Assembly (NCBI RefSeq): GCF_022539315.1
Contig: NC_066336.1
Span: forward strand, 4,902,600 to 4,966,599
Direction of reading: 5' to 3'
DNA: 64,000 nt
DNA from: Serinus canaria
Lineage: Eukaryota; Chordata; Aves; Passeriformes; Fringillidae
Position 1 is the first letter of the stretch, and every line of letters starts with the position of its first letter. The position numbers and the translations under genes were made by a program. The notes under the pieces were generated by a model that was not told the DNA's origin, did not search any database, and saw only the letters and a program-made list of their open reading frames with translations. This document shows positions 22,810 through 35,559 of the stretch, piece after piece.

Positions 22810-23560
22810 TGCCAGGGATGCAGGGGGCACCAGGATGGCTGGGAATGGCCCTGTGGTGCCAGGGATGCAGGGGGCACCAGGATGGCTGGGAATGGCCCTG
22901 TGGTGCCAGGGATGCAGGGGGCACCAGGATGGCTGGGAATGGCCCTGTGGTGCCAGGGATGCAGGGGGCAGAAGGATGGCTGGGAATGGCCCTGTGGTGC
23001 CAGGGATGCAGAGGGCACCAGGATGGCTGGGAATGGCTCCTGTGGTGCCAGGGATGCAGGGGGCACCAGGATGGCTGGGAATGGCCCTGTGGTGCCAGGG
23101 ATGCAGGGGGCACCAGGATGGCTGGGAATGGCCCTGTGGTGCCAGGGGTGCAGAGGGCACCAGGATCCTGGGAATTGCCCTGTGGTGCCAGGGATGCAGG
23201 GGGCACCAGGATGGCTGGGAATGGCTCTGTGGTGCCAGGGATGCAGAGGGCACCAGAATGGCTGGGAATGGCCCTGTGGTGCCAGGGATGCAGAGGGCAC
23301 CAGGATCCTGGGAATGGCTCTGTGGTGCCAGGATGCAGGGGCACCAGATGGGGAATCCTGTGGTCCAGGGTGGGGGCACAGGATCTGGAATGGCCCTGTG
23401 GTGCCAGGGTGCATGCACCAGATGCTGGGATGGCCTGTGGTGCCAGGTCAGGGGCACCAGGATGGCTGGGAATGGCCCTGTGGTGCCAGGGATGCAGAGG
23501 GCACCAGGATGGCTGGGAATGGCCCTGTGGTGCCAGGGATGCAGAGGGCACCAGGAGCCT
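22810..23560. repeat. 47-bp minisatellite in the MACF1 intron
   Basis: About sixteen units of 47 bp read agggatgcagggggcaccag, then gatggctgggaatggccctgtggtgcc. The spacing between the copies at 22861 and 22908 is exactly 47. Copies between 23150 and 23340 carry the variant gatcctgggaat, and those near 23330-23450 are eroded by small deletions. Because 47 is not a multiple of three, every copy shifts frame, and the lack of stops in the unit leaves long open frames on both strands. None is a gene. Confidence 0.92.
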
Positions 23561-24239
23561 CCAGCTCCTAAATCCAGGCTCTTCACATGGCCCTTCCCTG
23601 GAGGCTGGATGAGCTCCTGGATCAGCTCCTTGCTGGGAGCTGAGGATGTCACCTCCGTCCCCAGGGGTGCAGAGGGTGCTGGGCTGAGGAGGAACCTCAC
23701 CACTGCTCCCCTTTCCAACTGGGAGCTCCCAGAGGGATTTTTGGCTCCCTGGTTCCCAGCTGTCAGGGGCACCAGCAGCAGCTGGCCTGCTGGGTTTGCT
23801 CTGCTCACCCTGCAAAGTGATACCCCCGGCGTGTGTCTGTCCCTGGAGAAGTGGCTGTGTGTCCTGGAGCTGCGGAGGAGGTGGACACGGGGTTGCTTCC
23901 ACGAGTGTTTTGTTTCTGTTAATATTTTAATGGATAATTTGCTGTGGGATGTGGGTTGCTCTGGGGATGCATCTCAACACGTGGTGAGAGAGCCAGGGCT
24001 CACATGCCCTGGGTGAGGGGAATCTCCTCACTGCCCTGAGTTTCAGGGAGCTTCCCCCTGGTTTTTTGGGGGAATTTGGCTCCTGCAGCACATCCTTGCT
24101 CTATTTCTCTGCCCTTCCTCCCAAAAATGCTGTGTGGGAGCCCAGGCAGGATCATCCTGCACCGTGTGGTGGGTCTTGCTCAATCTGCTGGGATCTTTCC
24201 AGAGAGGGAATGGGGAGAGCAGGATCTACCTCCATGACA

Positions 24240-24312
24240 GCAGGTTTCAACACTACTGATGATGATTATATTATTATAATTATCATTGCCATTATTGTCT
24301 CTATTATTTGAT
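24240..24312. repeat. AT-rich microsatellite-like stretch
   Basis: An ATT/ATC-rich run (gatgatgattatattattat and similar triplets) spans about 70 bases in otherwise GC-rich intron. It is an impure trinucleotide repeat and has no coding meaning. Confidence 0.6.
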
Positions 24313-24986
24313 TTAGCAGAAGTCCTGGTCCGTGCCTGGTGGACACCAGTCCTGCTGAAGGGCAGCAATGAGCAGGTCAGGCACTTGGATCCATCCCCCT
24401 TGGATGGCTCTGGGCTGCTTCCTGCTGCCAAAAATTCCTTTAAAACCAGTAAATCTCCTTTCCAGCTTTGTAAGCCCCTTGCAGCATGTGGCGAGTGTCG
24501 GGGGGCAGAGACAGGAGGGATCTGCTCCCCATCTGCTCCTGGCCCATTTTCCCAACATTTTATGGCACTTTTCTGATGGCTTCTCCCAGGTCAGTCACCA
24601 GGGTGGCTTTTCCCAGAAGGATGGGAACCCATCTGCCCCTGCCTGCCTTGAATCCCATTGTTTTTTTTTCCTTCCCCTCCCAATTCCCTCCACCACGCTC
24701 CTTGCTGGAAATATCCCCAGGACATCCAATCTCTGAAAGCTGTGGTGTGGAGGGGTGGGCAGGGGATGCCGGGGGGCCCTGGTGGTGCAGGGCAGTTGCT
24801 GGGCTCATTTGCAAAAAGGGGGGTGGCCTCAGCCCTGGGAGGCTTTCATCAAATAAGGAAAGGCTGCCAGTGGTCAAAGGGCGAGCGAGAGGAGTCCAGC
24901 AGGAATGCTGAGCTGGGGACAGTGGCTGGAGCTGCTGGGTGCCCCGATGCCACCCAGCTGAGCAGAGGGGTGCGTTGGGCTGGAAG

Positions 24987-25038
24987 ATGAACTTGGAGAA
25001 GTACAAGAAGTTCCTGGATGGACTCGGCACCCTGAGAG
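24987..25038 (+). CDS. Candidate MACF1 alternative first exon (MNLEKYKKFLDG)
   Basis: A short frame reads MNLEKYKKFLDGLGTLR in 17 codons plus one base, then a possible donor agag|gtattt. The phase is 1, the same as the proven first exons, so joining to the exon at 41731 would give ...GTLRDERDRVQ. Codon use and the charged helix-like peptide look more like coding sequence than the surroundings do. The sequence is not in a CpG island. I do not recognise the peptide from known MACF1 isoforms, and one in three random donors would have this phase, so it remains a candidate. Confidence 0.3.
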
Positions 25039-26674
25039 GTATTTGTGACCCAGGGCAGGGAGAGGCTGAGCAGATGGGTGCCACCATCTGCCATCGATCC
25101 CTGGTCAAGGATGAGCTGCTGGGGAGGGAGGGAGGGAGGGGAGCTGCTCCCGGGGCTCCTTCACTTCCCTCTTTTGTCTCTCCTTGGCTTTGGAGCTGGG
25201 CACAAAGGAGCTCTGGGGCAGCAGCCGGCCCAGCCCTGAGAGCAGCTCAGGGAGCCCGGGGAAGCTGCTTGGCAAAGAACTGGGAAAGGAATTGAGCTCA
25301 AATTGCTGCTCCAGGGGAGAGCAGGCTGCTGTTCCCACGGGCTGGGGGCTGATCCTGCTCTGCTGAGCTGTTCTCACCGTGTGGCCGCAGGTAGATGGTG
25401 GCACCCGGGTGCAGATTGCTGTTCTCCCACTTCACTTCTTTCTAAAGCTCTTTCCCAGTGCTCTGCCCTCTCCTGCCTCTCAGGCTGTCCCTGGAGAGCC
25501 AGCTGGGACACCCGATCGTGCTGGGCTGGCCCCTGGCAGGTGGCTGGAGGCACGCAGCCGTTGTCCCACTGTCACAAGCAGCGAGCCCGGGCTGCAGGAG
25601 AGCAGCTCAGCTTACCTGGAGCTCTGAGAATGCTTTTTCTCCCCTTTCTTTCTCTATTTTTTATCTTCCCTGCTGTCAGAGGAGCTTTTTTCCTCTGGAA
25701 TTCCCAGCCAGCCTCATCCTGCTGCAGGAGTTCTGCTAGGAGGAGAGGAGGGGAGAGCAGAAGGCACCTGGAATGCCATCGCCTGTCACCCAACAATGCT
25801 GTCATTGACTTGCCCCTTTTTACAGCAAGGCCTCGGCTGGGCTTTACCAGCTGATCCCATTGTATAACAAAGGTGAATCAATTCCATGTTTAATTTAGCA
25901 GGGAGCCAAGGGAGTTGTCACCAGCGGGCTGGCAGTGTCCCCACCCTCCCGTGCCGCCGCCGCCGCTGCGAAGGGTTAATCCCCCAGCTCTGTGCTGACA
26001 GCTGCCCTGAGTTATCGAGTCTGGGAGGAATATAATTCACTTTCTTATGCTGCCCTGTGTCCATCATGCATTTTTCCTGAGCCTCGCTGCAGCTGGCCCT
26101 GGGAATCAATGTAAGAGGAGCCCGGAGTGGCCGTGTGCCGGCTGGGAGTGCCGGGGGTGGTGGCCAGCTCTGTCCCCTCCATCTCCAGCCCCTTGGCAGC
26201 CAGAGCAGGGATGGGTGCTGGGGTTGGGTGTGGGGTTTGGGTGCCATTGAGCCCCACTCTGTGTTTTAGGGCTGCTGCTGAAGCTCTTTCCCTCTTTCCA
26301 GCCCCGTCTCCAGCTGCAGCTCGGCGAATTCCCGTCGTGCCCGCGAGAGCGAGGTGCAGGGAGCCAAGATGACATTATTAATTGTGTTTACAAGGTGACT
26401 GCTTGCAGGAGCTGAGCTGGCAGCCTTCCCCTCTCCAGGTGCTGCCCAGAGCCCTGCTGGGAGCCTTGGCTCCAGTGCTGGCTCCCACATCCCAGAGCTC
26501 GTGGCACTTTCCGTTCCCGCCAGCCCGGAACAAGGACATGGAAACGTGGGTGGCACGTCCCCGAGAAGCCCAGCCTGTGGGTTTTGGTCTGTTTTGCTGC
26601 CTCTAGAGCCAGTGATGACGACTTTTGTCTGTCACCAGCTGTGTTTACCGCAGCCCTTTGTGGTTTTAATTCAG

Positions 26675-26790
26675 TGGGATGGAGGCTGGAAGTGTCCAAC
26701 CTGGTCTGGTGAAGGTGTTCCTGCCCGTGGGGCTGAAATGGCCTTTAAGGTCCCTTCCAACCAAACCAGTCTGGGATTCTCTGCTTGGAG
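26675..26790 (+). mobile_element. CR1 LINE 3'-end fragment
   Basis: The words gtccaacctggtctggtgaa, ggtgttcctgcccgtggggc, ggcctttaaggtcccttcca and ctgggattct follow the order of the bird CR1 3' end. The element points rightward, because the attctatg-type tail lies at the right. It is truncated at its 5' end, as nearly all CR1 copies are. Confidence 0.85.
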
Positions 26791-28920
26791 GAGGCCAAAC
26801 ACTGCTTGAACCAGCACAGTTTGAGCCCTTTCACGCTGCTGGGGGGCTTCCCAGTGCATCCCAGCACAAAAGGGGTACCCACAGGGAATGTTTGTCTCTG
26901 TGGTGCTCACTGGCGTGGGGATGCTGTGCCGTGCATCCTGCTGTCACTGTTTGGCATTGCCATGGATCTAAGTGTGCTCCCAGCACTGAGAACAGCCAGC
27001 CCAGCCTGCCCTTGAGCTACAGGGCTGGCCAGAGCTGGAGGAAAACAAGGTTTTATTGCTGGAGAGGTTTTTTTTCCCTTCTCCCCCCTCATCTCTATTC
27101 ATCTCCCCGGGGAGGTGGAGGCAGCAGCGGATATTGGAGCTGGGAGTGTTTCATATGTAAATGCTCGTGTGTGTAAGTCCAGGCCCCTGACCCCCGGCTC
27201 CGTGCCAGCATCCATCCCTGTCAGCCCTCCAAGGGGCTTGGAGAGCATCCCAGTGCCCCCAGCCCGCCCAGCTGGGATGGGGCTGGGGGGCCCTGCCAGA
27301 TCCCTGTCTCCATGCCGGGGACAAAGGACGCTGCTCCAGGGGGGACCCTGCTCCGTGGCTGTGGGGTCACCCAGACTTTCCACACAGTTTCCATCTTGAG
27401 TTTCCCAGGGCAGCGTCAGTCACGGCCCCGAGATGACCAGATCCTTTGGGCTTGGCTGAGGAAACCCATTAGATTACAAATTTATTGCTGGGTTAATTTT
27501 ACCAGCGAGCACAAGGCCGGCTGGTTTCGCTTTCTGAGGAGTTTTGTTGTTTACTTGGTAGCCGGCTCAAACCTGGCATCTCCTGGGCCCTGTCCGTGCA
27601 TTGCCAGCTAATCTGGCTCCATCTGACCTTGGAGCTGCCACGTGCTTTCCCCAGGGGAACCAGGCTCAGATTTTCCCCCGTGACCAAGGAGTGGGTCCAC
27701 GCTTGTTCCTGTCACCTCACCGTGGCACGTGTGCCCGCAGTGAGGAACTTTGCAGCTCTGCCGAGTTTTTGCTGTTAAAAAGGAGGGTTTTGGGTGTTTG
27801 GTGCTGCCTGAGGAGGATGTGTGGGGTCAGAGCAGGAGGCAGGAGCAGCATCCTGCCCTGCTGTGTGCCACAGTGCTGGAGTGGTGCCACAGCTCGTGCC
27901 CTTGTCACTGTTTGCTTTCGTCCCATCGTGTGGTGGCTTCCCCGAGGAGCAGACGGGGCCGCCCAAGGTGGCCGGGTGTGATAAGAGATCCAGGGCCAAC
28001 ATCTTCCTGGGTGGAGGCCCCGGTGAGTTTTGGCTCTGCCAGCCCTGTGTGTGAGGAGGATGGGGCTGGTGTCTCCTGGGAAAGGGTGAGGGACGCTTTT
28101 CCAGCACAGCCACCCATTGAGCTGTACCCTGGGCAGCCTTGCCAGGCAGGGACACTCACAGGCTGTGCCCTAACTGGGGATCTCTGCTGCTCTACAGCTT
28201 TCCCACCACAGCTGAGTGGTGCCAGGGATGGTTTTAGCCCTGGAGAGGTCCGGCTCAGCCCTGCTGAGGGAATCTGCTGGGCTTGGGCCAGGCTGGAGGG
28301 GTCCGGCGGATCTGGGGCTTGAACGGAGCGGCCAGAGCAGTGTTAGCAACTGGATTATTTCATTTGCTTTTTAACAGGGATTAAGTTTCTCTGCAGGAGA
28401 GGAGGTCTCTAGGGAACAGAAGTTTTGGGCTCCTGCCTCCCCCTTTTTTTTAATCCTACATTTCTCTGTGCTGCTGCACGCCAAGGCCAACTGGCCGGGA
28501 GCTGGCGGGAGCAGCTGGGATGAAGCATCACTTCAGGGCACAGCACAGCCATGACCTGGGGTGTGATCGAGCTTGGAAGGACCAGGACCAGCTCCTGGGT
28601 GCTGTGGGGAGACAGCTGTGGGTGCTGTGCTCCTCAGACCCCCCTCTCCAGAGGCAGGGTGCTGGGGCTGGCTGGCAGAACGAGCCACCGCTCCTTCTCC
28701 CGCCTCCCGCCCGGCGCTAATCAGGTTTCACACTGCTTAGTTTGGGACATCTAATGAGATCAGGGCTCAAGGTTGCTGCCTGCCCTCCATCTGCAGAGGA
28801 AGAGGAGGGAATCGGCTGCTTCCTTCTCTTTGACCTCCATTTCTCAGAGCAGGCTTTGCACATTTCTGGCTCCACCACCGCCATCCTCGTGTTCGCAGCC
28901 TGGCGAGGCTGGGGAGAGCC

Positions 28921-29091
28921 TGAGCTGCCTTTTGGGGCTCACCTGGGGAGAACCCTGAGCTGCCTTTTGGGGCTCACCTGGGGAGACCCTGAGCTGCCTT
29001 TTGGGGCTCACCTGGGGAGAACCCCAAGCTGCCTTTTGGGGCTCACCTGGGGAGACCCCGAGCTGCCTTTTGGGGCTCACCTGGGGAGCTG
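28921..29091. repeat. 34-35-bp tandem repeat, five copies
   Basis: Five consecutive units of tgagctgccttttggggctc followed by acctggggagaacc lie in the intron. They start at about 28921, 28956, 28990, 29025 and 29059. The unit contains ggggctcacctgggg, which is self-complementary in part. No coding frame is supported. Confidence 0.9.
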
Positions 29092-32000
29092 CAGGCAGAA
29101 AAAAGGGGGGCACCCACAATTTCCTAACAGCACCTTGGGCAGTGACCTCTGAGCTTTATTTGTGAGGAGCAGGACGAGGCCACCACGAGAGCTGGTGGCC
29201 ATACCCAGGGACAGCCCAGCCCTGACCCCATTGGCCCTGACACCCCCATTGTGTGGGGCCTGTGCAAACACAGCAGCCCCCAAACAAAGCCCAGCCAGTT
29301 CCCACTAGCCCAACATTTGCCTGTTTCCCCCGCTGCCAGGCAGCCTCTGCTTGGCGTTGGAATAACGAGCCTCTCTGCGGAGACACCGGCTCTTTTGTTA
29401 GCTGGCAGAAAAGGAGTTTTGATGCCGGCCGTCCCTCCGCCCCCCGGCTTTCCTGCTCCCTAAGCCGCTGCTGTGGGAAGTGCAAAGCTTGGACTTGAGC
29501 TGCTGGGGATGATCCCAGTGCTTCCAGTCTGATCCAGCTCCCCACTGCTCCCCCGAGCAGCTCTGCACCCTGAGCAGCCACAGCACAGCGAGGTCTGCCT
29601 CCTCCAAGAGGGGCTGGGGGCTGAGACCTAATTTGGGGGATTTTCCCAGCGTTCAGGGCATTCCTGCTGCCTGGGCAGGCAGTGGGTGCAGGATTTGGGA
29701 TTTGGGTTGCTCTCCTGTTCCTCTCCCCTCTGCCAGGGTTTCAGTCAAATCTCCTGGTGGGGGCTGTTTTTTGGGTGATTTGTTTTTTGGTGGCTTTCTC
29801 CCCCCCACTGCCGAGGTGTGCTGGGAATTCCAGAGCGGGTGTTTACCCAGCCGCGGAGAGGAGACGGCGGCTCTGTGGAGGTGTCCCCGTGGCCGGAGGG
29901 GCAGGGAGGGACCCGGAGATGGCATCGCCTTCCTCCTCCTCCCCCGGCCTGGGAAAGAAGCCACCTCTCGTGTCAGCACAGGCCCCTGGGAAGGCGTGCA
30001 GACGTGTGTGTCCTCTTGCACGTGGGTGTGCGAGCAAGCCTTCCTCTGCCCAGGGTTGGTGCTGCTCCCTCCCGAAGAGCCCGCGCTGTTTTCTGCTGGG
30101 AGACCTTTCCTGTTCCTTTCCCTGTGCATCCCCATCCTCACCTCTCCCCTCTCACCCAGCATTTCCAAGTGCATCCAGGATGGCTCCAAGCTCTCCGTGC
30201 AGCTTCGATCTGTCAAAGCCTGTCCCTGTTCCCTCCTGCCCTCCCCATGCAGGACGATGCCACCGAGTCCGTGCCAGCTCCGCGGGGTTCGGTGCTTTCC
30301 GTGGATTTTGTGGCATCACTCAACGGGCAGGAGCTGCCAGCGTCCTCGGAGGGGTGACAAGCCACGGGAGGTTTCCGAGAAGTGGGAAGCGATGAAATAA
30401 TGCCTGAGCTGCTGCGTCAGCAGAATCCCAGCAGCCTTGGGGAGGGAGGTTTGTCATGCTGGGAAGGCAGCGGTGAGGTCACCCCCCCCTCCAGCCTGAC
30501 GCTGGCTCCAGGGCGAGTTCCAAAGGCCGGGCAGTGCTGGGGAGAGCTGGGAGTGAGATGTGTCCAGGCTGGCTCTGTGTGCACGTAGCTCCTGGGCAAG
30601 GGTCTGCTGGGATCTGTGTCAGGGGCACAGGGAGCTGGGTCACTCTGGGGGATGCATGGAGGGGTGGGCACCCTGCTGGGGCTGGAAGTGCTGCTGGCTC
30701 TGGATGCCCCAAGAAAGGTGCTCACCAAAAAGTGAGCCTCACCAAGGAAAGGAAGGTGTTGCCTTGGGAATGCCGACTGCTGAACTGTGTGAGCCAGTTC
30801 CTGCTGTGTAGGGAACAGTCTCCTCCTGAGTTATTTTTGAGGTTCTTGAGGCCCTGGGTTCTCCTGTTGGCTCTGTCCATCTCACCGGAGCTGGTCCCTT
30901 TGGATGGCCCCCGTTGGGATGTCACATTCCCGCAGACCCCATAACTGCTGGTGTGCTGGGGGTTTGCCCTCCAGCCTGGCAGCAGGAGTTCATGCTGCTG
31001 GGGAATGATTAAGTCAGGAGCAGGTGGCCCTCCAGCTCAGCTGTTTGCCTTTGCAGGATGAAAGCCACAGGAATGATGTTTGCTTCCAGCCTTGCCTCAA
31101 ACCTTCTTATCCCTGCCCTCCACCTCTGTGTCCCACAGCACGGGGGTCCTGGGGTGCTTTCCCACGTCCCCCCCATGCAGCTCTCCCAGCCCTGCTGTGG
31201 GAAGGGAAGTCTTGCCTTTTTTAAAAGATATTATTCTAATTTTGGTGCCCAGACGTCTGCTGGAAAAGGGAACACCTTCGTTCTTATCACTGGAGCTTCC
31301 TTTTGCTCAGTTCTGATTTTACCACTGATGGTGCCTGGGGGGGTTCTGAGGTTTCCTCCCAGCCCCTTCTCTCTCCTTTTGTTTTGCTGACCTTTGGAAG
31401 CTCCTCCGTGAGACATTTGCAGGCAAATATTGATTTGTGCTGCCCTCAGGGTGCAGACTGGGGGGAGTGGTGCAGAACAGCCCCCAGCCCTGGGTGGGAT
31501 GGAGCTGCTCTGCTTAATCCAGGTGAATCCCACCTCGGGCTCCCGCTATTCCTGGGTAAATGGGGAGCAGTGGAGGGATTCTCAGAGCCAAAATCCCTAT
31601 TTGCACAAACCCCTGTGTTTGGGACGTTGGTTTTCCAGCTCCACAAGAGCTTTGCTGTCTTTCTGTCTTTCCATAGTCCCGATTTTTGCCTCGCTGGAGT
31701 TGGGTGGTGATGCCCAGGGACCCCGCGGGCTTCTCCCTGTCCCTCCCAGCAGGAATGTGGCCGCCGGGGGATGATGAAAGCCAGAAGGAAATGTCGAACG
31801 TGGGGAATGTGCCCGCTGTGCCAGGAGCCGGCTGGCGGGGGCTCCCCGGCTGTGCCCGCACACGCTCGGCCCGGTGATTCACCGGCAGCGGGAGGGGATG
31901 GGGAGCAGGAGCCGAGGAGCTGGGCAGCGTCGGGAGCTGTGACCTGCCTCGTTCCACCTTGTTTTTAATAGCCCGGATCAGAAGAAACGTCATCTTTGTT

Positions 32001-33779
32001 CTGGCTTTCCTTTCCCAAGGCTGCTGGCGCCGCGGGCAGGGTGGAGCGGGGCTCCGCACCCCGCCGGGGCCCTGCCCGTGCTTGCCGGCAGAACGGGGTG
32101 CCCTGGCACGTGCGGCAGCGCTCGGCAGCCAGGGATGTGCCTTGCTGAGCTGGCTGTCTGTCTGTCTGTCCGCAGCTGCCTTTGCTGTGGTTTGCCAGGA
32201 GGGTGTGATGCTGACGAGGGGGGGGGGATGATCTCAGCTGAGCTCTGGAGAGGGGGGGGATGTGCTCCATCCCCTGGCTGAGGGTGGGGAGCTGTGTTTG
32301 TTCCAGCCCTGTGCCCCCCTCCAGCCCCCTGGAAGCCCAGACAGACTCCTCGGCCCACCTGCCCCTGGGTGGTGCTGACTGTGATTTACCCGGGCACCCC
32401 TGATCCAAAACCTGGAGTCTCCTTCCCCTCCTGGTCGGTTTTCAGCCACTGCCATAACTGAGATTTGCTCCTAAAGCTCCCAGAAAGGAGGAAAAAACAA
32501 CAGAAAGGGGAAAAGCTTTGCTGAGGAAGCGGGGCAGGAAACCTGGCTCCTGTGCTGCAGTCATGAGTTTGTGCATGCTCAGCACTGCTGCTGGACAGGC
32601 CCTTTACCTGCTGGGGGGACCGGGGTGCCTGGTGGGCAGGGTGGGGTGACCCTGGTGACCCTTGGGGCAGAGAAGCCCTGCAGGGCACTCCCAGCTGCTC
32701 CCATGTCCAGTTTTTCCTGCTGCAGGCAATGGGGGGGCTTTGCTGGGCTAGGCTGGGGGGCACTGGCAGCACCCCCACCCACCTGGGCATGGTGGGGTGC
32801 AGGCAGAGCCCCGCAGCCATGCTTCACCCCGGCTCGCTGCTGCCGGGTGCCAGCTCTGGCTCTGTCACAGCCGTGCCCACTCCAGCGTTTCCACAGTGCC
32901 ACCTGGCTGCCACCTCCCCGGGCTGGGACACACAGCCCTGGCCGGAGCTCACAGAGATTTCGCTGCCTTCTGCGAGGCCACGGCAGCCAGGGGGTGAAGG
33001 AGCAGCCCAGAGGCTTTACCCACAGCCATGCCAGGGTGCCTCCATGCCCTGAGTGGTGCCAGGGCACGGGGCTGTGCCCGGCTCCCGTGTGACGCTGCCC
33101 GGCAGCTTCTCCGGTCATATAAGGAGATGCCGGAGCCGGGAGCTGAGCGGGAGCTGATCTCTGTCGCCTGAGCATTACTCACTGGGGAGGCACATGGAAG
33201 GGGGAGGAACAGCCCAGGACACCCAGAGCTTGGCATGACTCAGCTCCAGGCAGGAGCGAGGGGGTCCGGGATCTGAGTCCCCCCTGCTGCCCCATGGGGT
33301 GCCCCAAACCCAGGTGGGGGGCAGTGCTGGGGTCCCACCACTGTGGGGGGTGCAAAATGCACCCTGTGCAGCAAGGGGGTGGCCTGCAAGGTGCAGACAC
33401 CCCTGTGGGAGGGCAGGGCCTCTCCCCTCCCCAAATTCCTGTGCGGGTTGGAGATGTGTCCTCTCCCCACCCCTTTCCTTTTTGGGCAAAGCCGCCTTGC
33501 AAGGAACTAAAAATGAGCTGTTTGTGTTTTGGGTGCTCAGGGTGGTTTCCATGGCGGGGAGGGGGGGTGTGGGAGCTGGTGGCTGCATCCGGGGCTGGGT
33601 GGTCCCCAGAGCTTGGCAGAGTCATCCCAAAACCCGACGTTGGCTCCTGACAGCCCGGGTCAGGCACCTCCTTCCTGCCCTGTCAGTTTCCTGAAAGGGG
33701 AAAGGGGAGTGGGGTGATGGTGTTAAACTGAGCTGGAGGAATTTGGGATCACAGGAATCCCCAGGATGGCCTGATGCAG

Positions 33780-33960
33780 CAGAGGGATGTATTGATATAA
33801 ATATACATTTATATAAATATATTCAAAAGTTTGGCTTGGTGATCCTTGTGGGTCTTTTCCAAGTCAGGGCATTCTGTGATTCCATCAAATTATATGCATA
33901 AAAAGAAATAAAAACATCTACTTACATACAATTATATATATTTTAAGAATTTATTTCACT
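33780..33960 (+). mobile_element. AT-rich patch around a CR1 tail
   Basis: An AT-rich run (gatataaatatacatttata and related words) surrounds a CR1-like end: ggcttggtgatccttgtggg, tcttttccaagtcagg and cattctgtgattcc at about 33832-33885. CR1 tails finish with attctgtgattct-type octamers, which supports a decayed, rightward CR1. The flanking AT runs may have grown from the element's tail or be unrelated. Confidence 0.6.
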
Positions 33961-34429
33961 CAAAGCCTCCAGCTGGAGCAGCTGGCAGCACTCAGTGCAT
34001 TTTATCATCCCCTCTGTGCAGGAAACACCCCGGAAGCCCAAGAGCAGCTGAGCCCCCGTGGTTGAGGGGATGTGGGAAAGCAGCTCCTGCTTCCTGGACC
34101 CTTTTCCTCTGGCACATCCCAGCTCCATCACGTCACCAGCTCTCATCTGCCTTGCAGGAGGCTCTTTGGCCCTCTCAGGTTGGACCAGGGGCCCATTTAT
34201 GGTGGCCTTGTGCCTGCCTCGTGGTGGGTCGTTCCTCCTGCAGCTTTAACAGAAAGCAGACGTCTCTGGGGGAAAACTATGCCAGGATATTTTTCATCCA
34301 GGCAGGGATGGAGCTCTGGAGAATATATGGCAACAGCGCCGAGCCCCGGGTTTATTCTGTGTTTTTTATCACCCATCTCGTTGTCCCAAAAGATGTTGGG
34401 GGCTGCAGGACCCCCAGGGAAGGATGCAG

Positions 34430-34600
34430 TCATGGGATGGTTGGATGGAAGGGACCTTAAAGATCATCTCATTCCGTCCCCTCTGCCATGGGCAGGGACA
34501 CCTTCCACCATCCCAAGGGTGCTCCAAGCCCTGTCCAACCTGGCCTTGGACACTTCCAGGGATCCAGGGGCAGCCACAGCTGCTCTGGACACCCTGAAAC
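34430..34600 (-). mobile_element. CR1 LINE 3'-end fragment, reverse orientation
   Basis: Reading left to right, the sequence has ggatggaagggaccttaaag, atcatctcattccgtcccct, gccatgggcagggacacctt, ccaagccctgtccaacctgg, ccttggacacttccagggat and cagctgctctggacacc. This is the complement of the CR1 3' region, so the element lies on the minus strand with its 3' end at the left. It is one of the best-preserved CR1 pieces in the window and is strong evidence for a bird genome. Confidence 0.92.
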
Positions 34601-35559
34601 ATCCAAAACCTATGGAATGTTTCAGGCAGTGTTTGGGTCCATCAGGTTTTGCTTGATATGGTTTTCTTTGTGCGCCTGACGAGCTGGTGGCTGTTGGGTT
34701 TGGGGACCTGCTCAGGGTTGTAAATATCATGTAAATTTCTGTTTGCACCTGGATGAAACCCTGGACCTCATGGTTTTTCCCAAATGTGGAGCAGGAGTTG
34801 TGAGATGACATCTGATGCTGCACCTCCTGGTCAGTAAATCCTGAGCTGGGATTCCTGGCTCTCCCACCCCTAAATCCTGAGCCAGGGTGATGCTCTGCAG
34901 CTCTGCTCTGTGCCACCCTCACCTGAACAACTCCCTGAGCCCCAGCAGAACAACCCCCTCTTGTCTGAGCCTGGGGAGAGAGAAACAGTGAAAAATGAGC
35001 CTTTAATTCCGCACAGCCTCCCTCCAAGAGCCACTCTCTCCCTCTGGAGCTGGCAGCGCTGCGTGTGAGGGGCTGCGAGCTCAATCCAGGCTTTGTGGGA
35101 GCCTCCCCAGCCCGTTTGCTTGTGGTTACGAGGGCGGAGGGGCCGGGCAGGCACCGGCTGCTCTCGGTTTCCCTGCGCCGTTCCTGGCACCGCCGGCAGA
35201 GGAAGCGTTTCCGAGCAGAACCGAAACCACGAGTAACAGCCAACACCACGGTGCAAACCGTTAGTAAACCGGGCTGGGCTGCCCAGTCTGCCGTGCTGGG
35301 GGCAAGCAGAACACCCAGCCACGAGAAGGGTGGGGGAGTGCACAAACCTCGGGTGTCAGAGCATCTTTTGGGGCGTTTCCTCACGGTGGGGTGTTCTTAC
35401 GTTATGCAGAGCATCCAGGGTGGGTGATGGGGATATCCTCGTGCTCCTCAACCCCCAGAAGGCCAAATTTTGTCACCGTTGCTTTCAGCCCCTCGCTGGG
35501 CAGAGTTTCCTGCGGGCAGACACGGCCGAGTGTCCCGGGAGCCCCTGGAAGCGCTGCCT

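Noticed and set aside
22611..24016. Four long open frames (about 350-393 codons) on both strands
   Set aside because: All run through the 47-bp minisatellite. The repetitive peptides, overlap on both strands and frame rotation show they are by-products of the repeat.
28914..29095. Evenly spaced repeats that look like a CRISPR array at first glance
   Set aside because: The units are head-to-tail without unique spacers, and the genome is vertebrate.
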